62,244 nucleotides of DNA from a virus, in IMG/VR virus record IMGVR_UViG_3300021478_000003, positions 1 to 62,244 of that record. One strand, written 5' to 3'. The position numbers and the translations under genes are program-made. The notes under the pieces are model-generated. The model ran no database searches, was not told the origin of the DNA, and saw nothing but the letters and a program-made list of their open reading frames with translations. Below are positions 42,198 through 49,915 of the stretch, piece by piece; the stretch's first letter is position 1; each line of letters begins with the position of its first letter.

Positions 42198-42485
42198 ATG
42201 GAACTGAACACCATCAATATCATCAACAAGACCGGCGACGAGCCAGAGCCGAACATGATGCAAGATGTACTCGCCCATTGCCAGGGTCATCTGGTCGGCG
42301 GCTACAAGATCGACATCAATGTCAACCAACGCACGCCTGTCGACGCGCCGCCCCAAGATCGCCCGGGCTGGCTGCAGTTCGAGATCGTTGTGTACTTCAA
42401 CAAGCTGTCGCCTTTGCGCATCACTGCGATGCAGCGGCATCTTGGCGCATCCACTGAATTCCATCCTGATCGTGAGTACGCCTAA
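42198..42485 (+). CDS. hypothetical protein
   Basis: 95 residues; GCTAGGAG precedes the ATG. A beta-type pattern (INIINKTGDEPEP then YKIDINVNQRTPVDAP and WLQFEIVVYFNKLSPL) suggests an alpha/beta fold. No family recognised. The next gene starts inside it. Confidence 0.55.
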   Translation: MELNTINIINKTGDEPEPNMMQDVLAHCQGHLVGGYKIDINVNQRTPVDAPPQDRPGWLQFEIVVYFNKLSPLRITAMQRHLGASTEFHPDREYA

Positions 42486-42717
42486 CAAGAGCGATCAGCA
42501 AGAGATCGCGGACTATGTGAACGAGTATCTTGCGAACGACTCGCTCACTTACCAAGCCGATGCCCACGCGGAAGAGTGCCAACGCTGGGCTAAGGCGCTC
42601 GCCCCGCGCTGTACACCGCGTCCTGTCTTGAGGCCCAGTCGCCGGCCGCTGGTAATCAAGACCGTAGTTGCGGCGTGCGTGGTGGCCGTATTATGGGTGA
42701 CGCTGCATTTTTTGTGA
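42472..42717 (+). CDS. small protein with C-terminal membrane anchor
   Basis: 81 residues from a GTG at 42472 inside the previous gene. Charged first half (KSDQQEIADYVNEYLANDS), basic linker (RPVLRPSRRPL), then a hydrophobic end (VVAACVVAVLWVTLHFL). It is a tail-anchored layout. Its linker-to-helix DNA contains one CAAGACCGTAGTT copy. Confidence 0.55.
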   Translation: MSTPNKSDQQEIADYVNEYLANDSLTYQADAHAEECQRWAKALAPRCTPRPVLRPSRRPLVIKTVVAACVVAVLWVTLHFL

Positions 42718-42744
42718 TGATAGATTTGAACAAGGGAGGCAATC

Positions 42745-43389
42745 ATGCCGCAAACACGTGAGATACAAGTGTACGATTACGACGAACTATCGACCACGGC
42801 CAAGGCTCGTGCGCTCGACTGGTTCAGGGATCGCTATCTCGATGATGACTGGTCCGATGTCATGTTGGACGACGCCACCATGGTACTATCGCACCTCGGT
42901 CTTGAGCCGGTCAGCGGTCGCGGTAAGCTGGGCTTTCAGTTCGCGCTCGGCGAGGCGCTGGTGTTCGATGCTAACTGGGTGGCGCATCAAGTCACGATAC
43001 CCGGCTTAGTAGGGTATATACCTGAAGCCAGCAACAAGCGCGAGGACGATGTGGTGGACATCTCTGCGGTGTGCGTTGAGCTGTCGGCCATCGCGCTCAA
43101 GTTCCCAGAGGGTACAGGGCAGATACGGATCAGCGGGCGTAGCATCATGTCGAAACACATGACGTTTGAATTTGAAACCAACATCGTGGCAGGCGATACG
43201 CTGGAGCACGACGCGGCCGAGCAGCGCATGTCGGAGTTGTGGCAAGACGTGTGCATCTGGGTGCACAAGAAGCTGGAAAGGGAATACGAGTACGTGACGT
43301 CCGAGTCCGAGCTGGAGGGCGGTATCCGTCACCTTGGTATCGAGTGGCACAAGGATGGCAAGATGTTCGCCATACCACCACACGCTTGA
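42745..43389 (+). CDS. phage antitoxin-like / YDELS-family hypothetical protein
   Basis: 214 residues. The beginning (IQVYDYDELSTTAKARALDW) is typical of a phage protein group often labelled antitoxin-like, with a long alpha/beta remainder rich in acidic residues (DDDWSDVMLDDATMVL). I know the pattern but not its function. It sits just before the DUF3150/MoxR/VWA genes. Confidence 0.6.
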   Translation: MPQTREIQVYDYDELSTTAKARALDWFRDRYLDDDWSDVMLDDATMVLSHLGLEPVSGRGKLGFQFALGEALVFDANWVAHQVTIPGLVGYIPEASNKREDDVVDISAVCVELSAIALKFPEGTGQIRISGRSIMSKHMTFEFETNIVAGDTLEHDAAEQRMSELWQDVCIWVHKKLEREYEYVTSESELEGGIRHLGIEWHKDGKMFAIPPHA

Positions 43390-43459
43390 TCGATTCTTTA
43401 AACCGTTTTAAAGTAGTGACCGCTGCCACTCATTGCAGCTAACTCGATAGGAGAAAATC

Positions 43460-44485
43460 GTGAGCAATTACATCAATAGCAACCTGCTGTATCGTCTGTC
43501 CATCTCGACATGGACGGCACGCAAGAAAGACAAAGATCAGTCGGCCAAGGTGAACACCGAAGCCGGTGCCAGCGAAGGCGCAGCCAATGTCTACAAGCAA
43601 CTGCTGCCCGACTCCAAGGAACTGGACGACGTGCAGAAGTGCGCAACCTCCATCCGCACCTGGGTGTACCATAATACTTCGCCGTGGGATGATGGCGGCT
43701 GGCGTATCGGCCAGTGCTCACGTCACATGGACTTCATGCGTGAGGCTGGCGACAAGATGCGTGAGTACGATGAGCTGGTCGACAAGCTGGTCAACGTCTA
43801 CGCTCAGGCTGTGCAGAATGCCAAGTTCACGCTGGCCGACATGTACAATGAAGACGACTACCCCGGCGTCAACGAAGTACGTGCCAAATACGCGATCAAT
43901 GTCGACGTGAAGTCGCTGCCGAACGTGGAAGACTTCCGTGTGGTCGACGGTATCCCGCAAGAAGAGGTCGACCGCTTGCTCGCTTCGGCCAAGGCAGATG
44001 TCGATGAGCGCGTCAGCGCCGCCATGGAGTCGGCATACTCACGCCTGTTCGACGTGGTATCCAAGATGGCATCGACGTTGACTGCATACGGCGAGAAAGA
44101 TATCAAGAAGTTCAACGATACCTTAACCGGCAACATCTCGGCGCTGATCGCAGTGATGCCGGGGCTGAACATCACCAACGATCCGAAGTTGGCCGCGCTC
44201 GCCGATGAAGCTAAGCGCTTGCTCGACTACGACCTCGGCGATCTGCGCAAGGATGAAGGCGCACGCAAGTGCGCTATCGAAGACGCGACCAAGCTGGTCA
44301 AGAAGTTCGGTCGCGGACATGAGGTTGTCGAACAACCAGTTGTCCTCGCCACCACGTCGCAAGCCGTGGCGTCGCTGAACAAACTGTCGGCCGCGATGAA
44401 GCGCCATGGCGAGAGTGCGCCTAAGTCGCCGGTCTTGACTGACGACGATGCTGACCTGTTGTCGTCCATGTCGGGAGATGACTGA
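43460..44485 (+). CDS. DUF3150-like coiled protein, first gene of MoxR/VWA triad
   Basis: 341 residues from a GTG with TAGGAGA upstream. Almost entirely helical (EYDELVDKLVNVYAQAVQNA and VSAAMESAYSRLFDVVSKM). The last 50 residues are a Ser-rich linker with an acidic tail. Length, helical content and position just before a MoxR-like ATPase and a VWA/HExxH protein fit the DUF3150 type seen in phage and bacterial MoxR clusters; the family call is contextual. It may be a substrate-binding or adaptor subunit. Dyad copy 7 lies inside it. Confidence 0.6.
   Translation: MSNYINSNLLYRLSISTWTARKKDKDQSAKVNTEAGASEGAANVYKQLLPDSKELDDVQKCATSIRTWVYHNTSPWDDGGWRIGQCSRHMDFMREAGDKMREYDELVDKLVNVYAQAVQNAKFTLADMYNEDDYPGVNEVRAKYAINVDVKSLPNVEDFRVVDGIPQEEVDRLLASAKADVDERVSAAMESAYSRLFDVVSKMASTLTAYGEKDIKKFNDTLTGNISALIAVMPGLNITNDPKLAALADEAKRLLDYDLGDLRKDEGARKCAIEDATKLVKKFGRGHEVVEQPVVLATTSQAVASLNKLSAAMKRHGESAPKSPVLTDDDADLLSSMSGDD
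44316..44344. repeat. dispersed dyad copy 7 (inside a gene)
   Basis: GACATGAGGTTG, centre of five (TCGAA), CAACCAGTTGTC. It is within the DUF3150-like coding sequence and keeps the frame, so the coding constraint explains its weaker left arm. Confidence 0.6.
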
Positions 44486-44655
44486 TGGATGCCCCGCGTC
44501 CAGCACAGGGGCATCCGGGGGAAAGGTTCATCGCCCGCATCTGGTTTTTGGAGCTGTCGGTGGCGATAGCCCAGCTTCACCCGAACAAGTGCGGCGAGGC
44601 AGGGAAGGTCGCGCTGACGCAGAGTAGCCTGTTCATGCCGCGCTCTCGGCACTGA
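44485..44655 (+). CDS. small hypothetical protein
   Basis: 56 residues read by eye, ATG overlapping the previous stop (TGATG). Sequence starts MDAPRPAQGHPGERFIARIW and has a helical middle (FLELSVAIAQLHPNKCG). No family recognised. It is kept because of coupling and because it fills the gap before the MoxR-like gene. Confidence 0.5.
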   Translation: MDAPRPAQGHPGERFIARIWFLELSVAIAQLHPNKCGEAGKVALTQSSLFMPRSRH

Positions 44656-44663
44656 CTTAGTTT

Positions 44664-44676
44664 CAAGACCGTAGTT
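44664..44676 (+). repeat. CAAGACCGTAGTT copy (intergenic)
   Basis: One of four copies of the 13-mer; the others are at 15-27, 42657-42669 and 49901-49913. This copy is intergenic, between the small gene ending at 44655 and the leader of the MoxR-like gene. Confidence 0.5.
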
Positions 44677-44715
44677 CAAACTTTCGCACCACCACTCGAT
44701 AGGAGATTTTCAATC

Positions 44716-45846
44716 ATGGCAACACGTCTCAACGATTTACCACAGGTTCTGATCCGCAACTACTTCGCTGGCATCTCGACCTTCATCCACGGCAAGCCTG
44801 CGCTGGGTAAGACCGATACCATCATGGCGTTCGGAGAGAAGATGAAGGCCAAGCTGGGCGAGCGCGGCGAGGACTTCCGGGTGTGGCTGTTCTACGCACC
44901 TACCATGTCGCCGATGGACATCCAAGCGTCGGCCCCGAACTACGAGACCGGCAAGCTGGACCTGTACAACAACGTGGCTCTGCCGAACGCTTACGATGAG
45001 ACCGATGAGGTCAAGTTCAAGGGCGTGATCTTTTTCGGCGAGATGACCAACGCCGATCCGTCGACCATCAAGCTGTTGCAGAAGTACGTGAACCGTGAAG
45101 ACATGAACGGCAAGCTGAAGCTGCCTGACGGCGTGCAGGTAATCGTGGACGGCAACCGGATCGAAGACAAGTCCGGCGTGCAGCAGCAGGGCCGTGCGTT
45201 CATGTCGCGCTTCGAGCATATCGAGGTCTACAGCGAAGCGCAGGACAACATCAACTTCGCGGCGCGCAACGAGTGGCACCCTAACGTCCAGACGTATTTC
45301 AAGGACCATCCGGGCGACATCGACAACTACGACGAAGTGTTCCAGACTTCCGGCTCGGTCAACAAGGTCTCCGGTAAAGCCAACAGCGGCTTGATGGCCG
45401 AGGAAGGCCGCAAGGGTATCTGGGCATCCATGCGTAGCTGGAAGCGCATCAGCGACAAGGAAAAGGTGGCTGACCAACTGAAGTCGCCGATGACCCTGGG
45501 CGAGATGACCGGCAATCTGGGCAGCGGCGTCGGTGCATCGTACATGGCGCATCGCGACTTGATCGGCCGGCTTGCGTCGTTCGATGAAGTCATGGCCAAC
45601 GCGGAACATATCGACCTGCCTACCAAGATCGATGAACAGTACATCTTATCGCTGCTGGTGGCCATGCGTTGCAAGCCGGAGCAGATGGATACCGTGAAGG
45701 CGTTCGGTGTTCGCATGCCGATGGAAATGCAGGCAGTCATGCTGCGCAATCTGGCATGCCGTAAGGGCTTCAACCTGCACCACTCGGCAGCCTACAAGGA
45801 CTGGATATCCAATCCGGAAATCGTGCAGCTTATCAACGGCCGCTAA
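44716..45846 (+). CDS. MoxR/CobS-like AAA+ ATPase
   Basis: 376 residues. Walker A GKPALGKT at 26-33. Walker B position is VIFFGEMTN at 105-113: the usual Asp before Glu is Gly, so the acidic residue is only Glu110. Sensor-1-like QVIVDGNR at 142-149 and an arginine-finger-like FMSRFEH at 163-169 follow. The C-terminal half is helical. It resembles MoxR/CobS ATPases, which pair with VWA proteins as chaperone-like machines. The leader has ACTCGATAGGAGA like that of the DUF3150-like gene. It ends before dyad copy 8. Confidence 0.75.
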   Translation: MATRLNDLPQVLIRNYFAGISTFIHGKPALGKTDTIMAFGEKMKAKLGERGEDFRVWLFYAPTMSPMDIQASAPNYETGKLDLYNNVALPNAYDETDEVKFKGVIFFGEMTNADPSTIKLLQKYVNREDMNGKLKLPDGVQVIVDGNRIEDKSGVQQQGRAFMSRFEHIEVYSEAQDNINFAARNEWHPNVQTYFKDHPGDIDNYDEVFQTSGSVNKVSGKANSGLMAEEGRKGIWASMRSWKRISDKEKVADQLKSPMTLGEMTGNLGSGVGASYMAHRDLIGRLASFDEVMANAEHIDLPTKIDEQYILSLLVAMRCKPEQMDTVKAFGVRMPMEMQAVMLRNLACRKGFNLHHSAAYKDWISNPEIVQLINGR

Positions 45847-45855
45847 TCAAACTCG

Positions 45856-45883
45856 GACATCTGGTTGCACCCGACCAGTTGTC
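45856..45883. repeat. dispersed dyad copy 8
   Basis: GACATCTGGTTG, CACC, CGACCAGTTGTC, 10 bases after the stop of the MoxR-like gene; the next start is at 45899. Confidence 0.8.
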
Positions 45884-45898
45884 CAACTGGAGAACACC

Positions 45899-46318
45899 AT
45901 GCAAGTAACGAATTGGTTTATCGCGGACCCCGATCATAAGGGGTGGTATCAAGTCCGTAACGATATAGTTAAGGCGCAGCTATACCGTTACTGGGCCGGA
46001 GATGGTACCTGGAGTAACGCGCTAACCGAAAAAGATTTCAAGTCGCTGTCGCCGTCCACTGAAATCATCACGTGCTATCTCAACTACAGAGTCGAGTGGC
46101 GTGGGGTACCCGATGCGCCGCGCCACACGTATGCCTTTGATGTAGACATCACGGGCTCGTTTGAGATTGAAGCGCGTGACATTGACGAAGCGAAAGCAAT
46201 GATCCAAGGATGGCTCACGAACGTTGAAGGTTTCAATACCGGCAAAGGTTTTGAAGTAAGCCTGTACGGCGATACTGATATGGCAGTCCTTGAATCGGTC
46301 GACGGTATCAGGCAGTAG
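45899..46318 (+). CDS. hypothetical alpha/beta protein between MoxR and VWA genes
   Basis: 139 residues, starting MQVTNWFIADPDHKGWY, rich in aromatic residues, with FEIEARDIDEAKAMIQGWL resembling a phage 'GxxEI...A.D..EA' unit. CTGGAG precedes the ATG. Not recognised. Its place inside the triad may be accidental or may mark a fourth component. Confidence 0.55.
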   Translation: MQVTNWFIADPDHKGWYQVRNDIVKAQLYRYWAGDGTWSNALTEKDFKSLSPSTEIITCYLNYRVEWRGVPDAPRHTYAFDVDITGSFEIEARDIDEAKAMIQGWLTNVEGFNTGKGFEVSLYGDTDMAVLESVDGIRQ

Positions 46319-46320
46319 CC

Positions 46321-46623
46321 ATGCACTCGAACGCCGCGTTCCTCGCGCTCAACGGGTGCATACTTGCTGTGCCCAAGGGAGCGCCGAGGAACTACAGGAT
46401 ATTTTCTCGGCGTGAGACGCGCAACCCGATGATGCTGAGATACGAGGATAACAGCCGCTGGGTTGCGTCACCACTATCTATCAAACAGGGAGAATATAAT
46501 CGCCTCATTAACGGTGAGGTGTACGTCACGCAAGATTGGGATTACATCCCCGACGATGTGATGGATCGCATGAGCGATAAAGCTATTGAAGAATTTCTCG
46601 GCATACCCCGAGGCTGGATATAA
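46321..46623 (+). CDS. paralogous small protein, subfamily A member 5
   Basis: 100 residues. MHSNAAFLALNGCILAVPKG matches the MHP...LALCG opening of member 1. YRIFSRRETRNPMMLRYEDN and RW align with the RG...ML...W core. It lies 2 bases after the previous stop and directly before the VWA gene. Confidence 0.6.
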   Translation: MHSNAAFLALNGCILAVPKGAPRNYRIFSRRETRNPMMLRYEDNSRWVASPLSIKQGEYNRLINGEVYVTQDWDYIPDDVMDRMSDKAIEEFLGIPRGWI

Positions 46624-46640
46624 CTTGCTAGGAGAAAGAG

Positions 46641-47786
46641 ATGAGTAGGAATCAAAACGTAACGACCGCAGCCGCAGTGCGCATGACCATGATGCACCCA
46701 TTCTGGACGGAGCTGTTCTACTCCATGAATATCGTGGAGGTGCATCCCGACGACCCGCTGGCCAAGCGCTTCAAGACACAGGGGACGGATGGCCGCACGA
46801 TCTGGGTGAACGTCGAGTTCTTCAAGAGCATCCCACTGGAGCAGCAGGTCTCCGAGCTGGTGCACGAGATATGCCACAAGGCGTTCCTGCACACCACGCG
46901 GCGCGGCATGCGCAACCCGAGCCTGTGGAATACTGCGTGCGACTACGTGGTCAACGCCATGATGGCCCAGAACAACTTCGTCATGGACGCTACCTGGCTG
47001 CTGGACATGCAGTATCTCGGCTGGTCTGCTGAAAAGGTCTACTCGCATCTGGAGAAGCAGCAGCGCGAGGGGCAAGGTAGCCCCGGCACATCCGACAGCC
47101 GGATGGACATCGAAGAGTTCAAAGGCTCGCCTGAAGAGAAAGAAGTGGCCGAGACGCAGATCAAAATGCTGGTCGACAAAGCCCTCGCCACGGCCAAGCA
47201 CTTCGGCAACGTGCCTGTTGGCATGGAGCAGGCCACGCTCGACATCTACGAGGCTCCACGTGAACCATGGTACAACGCGTTGCACAGATATATGCAGTCG
47301 CTGACCGTGGCCAATTACAACTGGGCCAAGCTGAATAAGCGCACGCTGCGCACGCACGGCCTGTTTGCCCCGCTCAATACCAGCGAGGCGCTGGGTGTGG
47401 TGGCGCTGTTCATCGACACGTCCGGCTCATGCTTCCAGCGGGCGCAGCAGGCCAACTTCGCCGGCCACCTGAACGCGATCCTCGCCGAGTGCAAGCCGCT
47501 GCGGGTGCACGTGTATTACTTCGACACGGCCGTCTACACTGGGCCGGTCGTGGAGGCGGGTGAGATTGACATTGCGCTCACACCACGGGGGGCAGGCGGC
47601 ACGAACTTCATCCCGATCTTTCAGGCGCTGGAGGACGACGATGTGCTGCCGGAGGTGTGCATCATCCTCACCGATCTGGAGGGTAGCTTCCCATCGCAGG
47701 GGCCGGACTATCCTGTGGTGTGGGCGTCGATCTATGAAGGTGAGAACTATGTGGCACCGTTCGGCGAAACCATTTACGTGGAGTAG
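46641..47786 (+). CDS. VWA protein with N-terminal HExxH metallopeptidase-like domain (DUF2201-like)
   Basis: 381 residues. N-terminal part: VHEICHKAF with HEICH at 75-79, and WNTACDYVVNAMM at 97-108, the latter giving Asp101 and Asn105 of the DUF2201 N-terminal pattern. C-terminal part: MIDAS DTSGS at 259-263, a Thr in GGTNF near 321, and LTDLEG with Asp345. All MIDAS residues appear present. Such proteins work with MoxR-type ATPases, here encoded 0.8 kb upstream. ACTTGCTAGGAGAA precedes the ATG. Confidence 0.75.
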   Translation: MSRNQNVTTAAAVRMTMMHPFWTELFYSMNIVEVHPDDPLAKRFKTQGTDGRTIWVNVEFFKSIPLEQQVSELVHEICHKAFLHTTRRGMRNPSLWNTACDYVVNAMMAQNNFVMDATWLLDMQYLGWSAEKVYSHLEKQQREGQGSPGTSDSRMDIEEFKGSPEEKEVAETQIKMLVDKALATAKHFGNVPVGMEQATLDIYEAPREPWYNALHRYMQSLTVANYNWAKLNKRTLRTHGLFAPLNTSEALGVVALFIDTSGSCFQRAQQANFAGHLNAILAECKPLRVHVYYFDTAVYTGPVVEAGEIDIALTPRGAGGTNFIPIFQALEDDDVLPEVCIILTDLEGSFPSQGPDYPVVWASIYEGENYVAPFGETIYVE

Positions 47787-47788
47787 CC

Positions 47789-48097
47789 ATGGCCACGATC
47801 AAACGCAGCAAGCGTGAAGCGCTGGCCAGGAAGCGCAGGGTCAAGGCTGACCAGCAGATCACCACCATGACGTTGAACGGCTGGCAGCCGGTACGCACCA
47901 GCGCTGAACCCGGGTGTGCGGATGAGGTAGGCATCTACCACCGAGAGCATGGCATTATCGCCCGGACTCGGGGCGGTAGCGTGATCCGGTATCGGCACCG
48001 TAACCCGCCGCGCCACCATGTCACGATCTGGGCCGAGCTGAATGTCTATCGCATCTTCTGGCTGTTCGGCAGGCTGGAAAAGGAGAAGCTACTATGA
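47789..48097 (+). CDS. small basic protein with internal family-like segment
   Basis: 102 residues. A Lys/Arg-rich start (KRSKREALARKRRVKADQ) precedes QITTMTLNGWQPVRTS, which resembles the helix-GW-P opening of the small paralogous family. The rest is Arg/His rich with a hydrophobic C-terminus. It may be a diverged family member with a basic extension. The stop overlaps the next start. Confidence 0.5.
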   Translation: MATIKRSKREALARKRRVKADQQITTMTLNGWQPVRTSAEPGCADEVGIYHREHGIIARTRGGSVIRYRHRNPPRHHVTIWAELNVYRIFWLFGRLEKEKLL

Positions 48098-48324
48098 CCC
48101 GCGAAGACTGCATCACCCTGCTGAAGCTGCGCGGCTGGGAGCCGCACACTGGCTTGACCATCGTGTCGCAGATACACGGCAGGATGATCTTCGTCGGCTA
48201 CTCCGGCATGAACTGCCCGACTATCGAGCGGCGATCTGACAAGACGCGCAGCATCGGCTATGACTGGGACGACTTAACCATCAGCATGCTCAACGATTTT
48301 GTTGAAGCTACTGGCAACCTTTAG
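48094..48324 (+). CDS. paralogous small protein, subfamily B member 1
   Basis: 76 residues. MTREDCITLLKLRGWEPHTG shows the family opening (T-R-E/D, L-x-L, GW). The middle is IHGRMIFVGYSG and the end is acidic. Overlaps the previous stop (ATGA). Subfamily B lacks the RG...ML core of subfamily A. Confidence 0.65.
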   Translation: MTREDCITLLKLRGWEPHTGLTIVSQIHGRMIFVGYSGMNCPTIERRSDKTRSIGYDWDDLTISMLNDFVEATGNL

Positions 48325-48332
48325 GAGGCATC

Positions 48333-48644
48333 ATGTTTGCCGAAATACTCCACAAAATTTATGATGAGCTGAAGAAAATCTCAGACCGCACGACGCGTCT
48401 GGAGACACGCTTCGTCCAGCTCGGCGATCACGTAGGTGCGAACCTACGTATCAAACAGTGCGTCACGGTATCGGTCTCATCTATCGGCGTCGCTGTCGAG
48501 ATTGACGCGCTCGACATGTCGCTCTCGCGTATCGTCGCCGAGCTGCATCGGCAGTGCGACGCCGAGCGCCTGCGCAATACAGCCAAGGTGCCGGTCTGGT
48601 TCGACGGCAAGTGCGTGGCCACGTTGAACATGGGTGCCGTATGA
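48333..48644 (+). CDS. hypothetical protein
   Basis: 103 residues, AGGAGG before the ATG. A helical start (LHKIYDELKKISDRTTRLET) and a beta-like centre. No family recognised. It starts a coupled cluster running to 49401. Confidence 0.55.
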   Translation: MFAEILHKIYDELKKISDRTTRLETRFVQLGDHVGANLRIKQCVTVSVSSIGVAVEIDALDMSLSRIVAELHRQCDAERLRNTAKVPVWFDGKCVATLNMGAV

Positions 48645-48853
48645 CTCGCGGCGACTGGTATGCCAAGAAATACGGCGGTGGCTGGCGCACCGTGCGCAAG
48701 GTGCTGGGTATGAAGTGCGGCCGCTTCGGCTGCTTCCATGTCACGGTGCCAGGCGATCAGCACTTCGATACGCGGCAAGTAACGGAATGGCCGAAGACGT
48801 TGTGCATCTGCGCCAAGTGCGCCAACGAAGAACTCAAGGAGCCGCCACCATGA
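48641..48853 (+). CDS. small cysteine-rich protein
   Basis: 70 residues starting MTRGDWYAKKYGGGW. KCGRFGCF (C-x4-C) and CICAKCAN (C-x-C-x2-C) look like a zinc site. Coupled by ATGA at both ends. Function unknown. Confidence 0.55.
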   Translation: MTRGDWYAKKYGGGWRTVRKVLGMKCGRFGCFHVTVPGDQHFDTRQVTEWPKTLCICAKCANEELKEPPP

Positions 48854-49401
48854 CACGCGATGAAATGCAGGCCCACCTGATCGTGCACGGGTGGCGGCCT
48901 GCGGGATACCTGAGCATCATGCATGATCTGCACACACGCCTGTATATCAACGAGCAAGGCGTTGCCGACATTTACCCGACCAGCGTGGATACAAGCTGGA
49001 AGAGATGGAGCGATGTGCCAGAAGATCACTTGATTGCATTCTGCACGGCGCTTGAATATGGGATGCACCTCTTGTTAGTTGACCCGCAAAAGATGCTGTC
49101 GCTTCGCATCGCTGCGATGGCGAAAACATCACGGCTGGCATTGGAGTCTATCCGGTATGAAATGCTAGACGCGCATTGGGCTTCTAAAATAGGTGTGCAC
49201 GACGAACTGAGGTCAGCTCCGCTGGCGAAGTTCTACATGGATGAATGCACCGACTTCAAGGTGTACCCGGACCCACGCCCTGTCAGACCACTTCGCCATG
49301 CAGGAAAGATAGACCACACGAATAAGTTCGGGACGCCTGAAACCTCGATAGCCAAGAAGGTTTCTGGCTTGTGGGGCAAGTTGGCGGCGAGGTTGAAATG
49401 A
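48850..49401 (+). CDS. paralogous small protein, subfamily B member 2 (extended)
   Basis: 183 residues. MTRDEMQAHLIVHGWRPAGY is the family opening. It carries a longer C-terminal part than the others (helical, basic, ending KKVSGLWGKLAARLK), so it may be a fusion with a second domain. Overlaps both neighbours by ATGA. Confidence 0.65.
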   Translation: MTRDEMQAHLIVHGWRPAGYLSIMHDLHTRLYINEQGVADIYPTSVDTSWKRWSDVPEDHLIAFCTALEYGMHLLLVDPQKMLSLRIAAMAKTSRLALESIRYEMLDAHWASKIGVHDELRSAPLAKFYMDECTDFKVYPDPRPVRPLRHAGKIDHTNKFGTPETSIAKKVSGLWGKLAARLK

Positions 49402-49661
49402 ACATCGACCAGCTTGTCACTACGCTGATGTTGATGGGGTACAGGGTCGGGGAAGACATGGATATCGGCGGCAATGTCGTAGGCTCGCTGCGCAGCATCG
49501 TGCACATCCCTACCGGTGATACGTACAGGGAAATGGGAGTTACAACCCGCTGGTATTTAAGCGTCGTTAAATCAGCCCGCTATAAGGAAGGAGGGTGGGA
49601 AGCTTTTAGTACATCCGAACTTGAGACTTTCTATAACTACGTTAAGATCGGACCGCCGTGA
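49398..49661 (+). CDS. paralogous small protein, subfamily B member 3
   Basis: 87 residues. MNIDQLVTTLMLMGYRVGED opens it, followed by IVHIPTGDTYREMG and a late RW. The IxHxPTGxxYR motif is shared with the next gene. ATGA overlap upstream and TGATG downstream indicate coupling. Confidence 0.65.
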   Translation: MNIDQLVTTLMLMGYRVGEDMDIGGNVVGSLRSIVHIPTGDTYREMGVTTRWYLSVVKSARYKEGGWEAFSTSELETFYNYVKIGPP

Positions 49662-49915
49662 TGAACCGTGACGAACTTATCATCACGCTCAAGCTAATGG
49701 GCTACCGCAGAGGGCCGGATATTAATGGATCAAGTTCGTTTTTCACCTGCATTACGCATGCACCTAGTGGCACCATATATAGGCTGTCTTTCTTAAAAGA
49801 TGACACGTGGTACAAGAGTCAACGGCCACCCCAAGGTTTGGACGATAAGCTGGAAGAGATGGATGCGCGGCACCTAGAAAGCTTCTACGCATTTATAACG
49901 CAAGACCGTAGTTGA
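49661..49915 (+). CDS. paralogous small protein, subfamily B member 4
   Basis: 84 residues. MNRDELIITLKLMGYRRGPD and CITHAPSGTIYRLSF align with the previous gene, the clearest adjacent pair of duplicates in the genome. The C-terminus is acidic (DKLEEMDARHLESFYAF). The start overlaps the previous stop. Confidence 0.65.
   Translation: MNRDELIITLKLMGYRRGPDINGSSSFFTCITHAPSGTIYRLSFLKDDTWYKSQRPPQGLDDKLEEMDARHLESFYAFITQDRS
49901..49913 (+). repeat. CAAGACCGTAGTT copy (gene end)
   Basis: This copy spans the stop codon of the small gene ending at 49915. It is in a different frame from the copies at 15 and 42657, where the same bases encode Lys-Thr-Val-Val. Confidence 0.5.

Noticed and set aside
36268-45883. 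Repeats as a CRISPR array
   Set aside because: The copies are kilobases apart with genes between them. They are palindromic with variable middle positions, and no cas genes other than a lone Cas4-like nuclease (56064) are present.
36268-45883. Dyads as rho-independent terminators
   Set aside because: No T-run follows any of the eight copies. Two copies are beside true terminators or promoters, and copy 4 has a C-A mismatch in the RNA stem.
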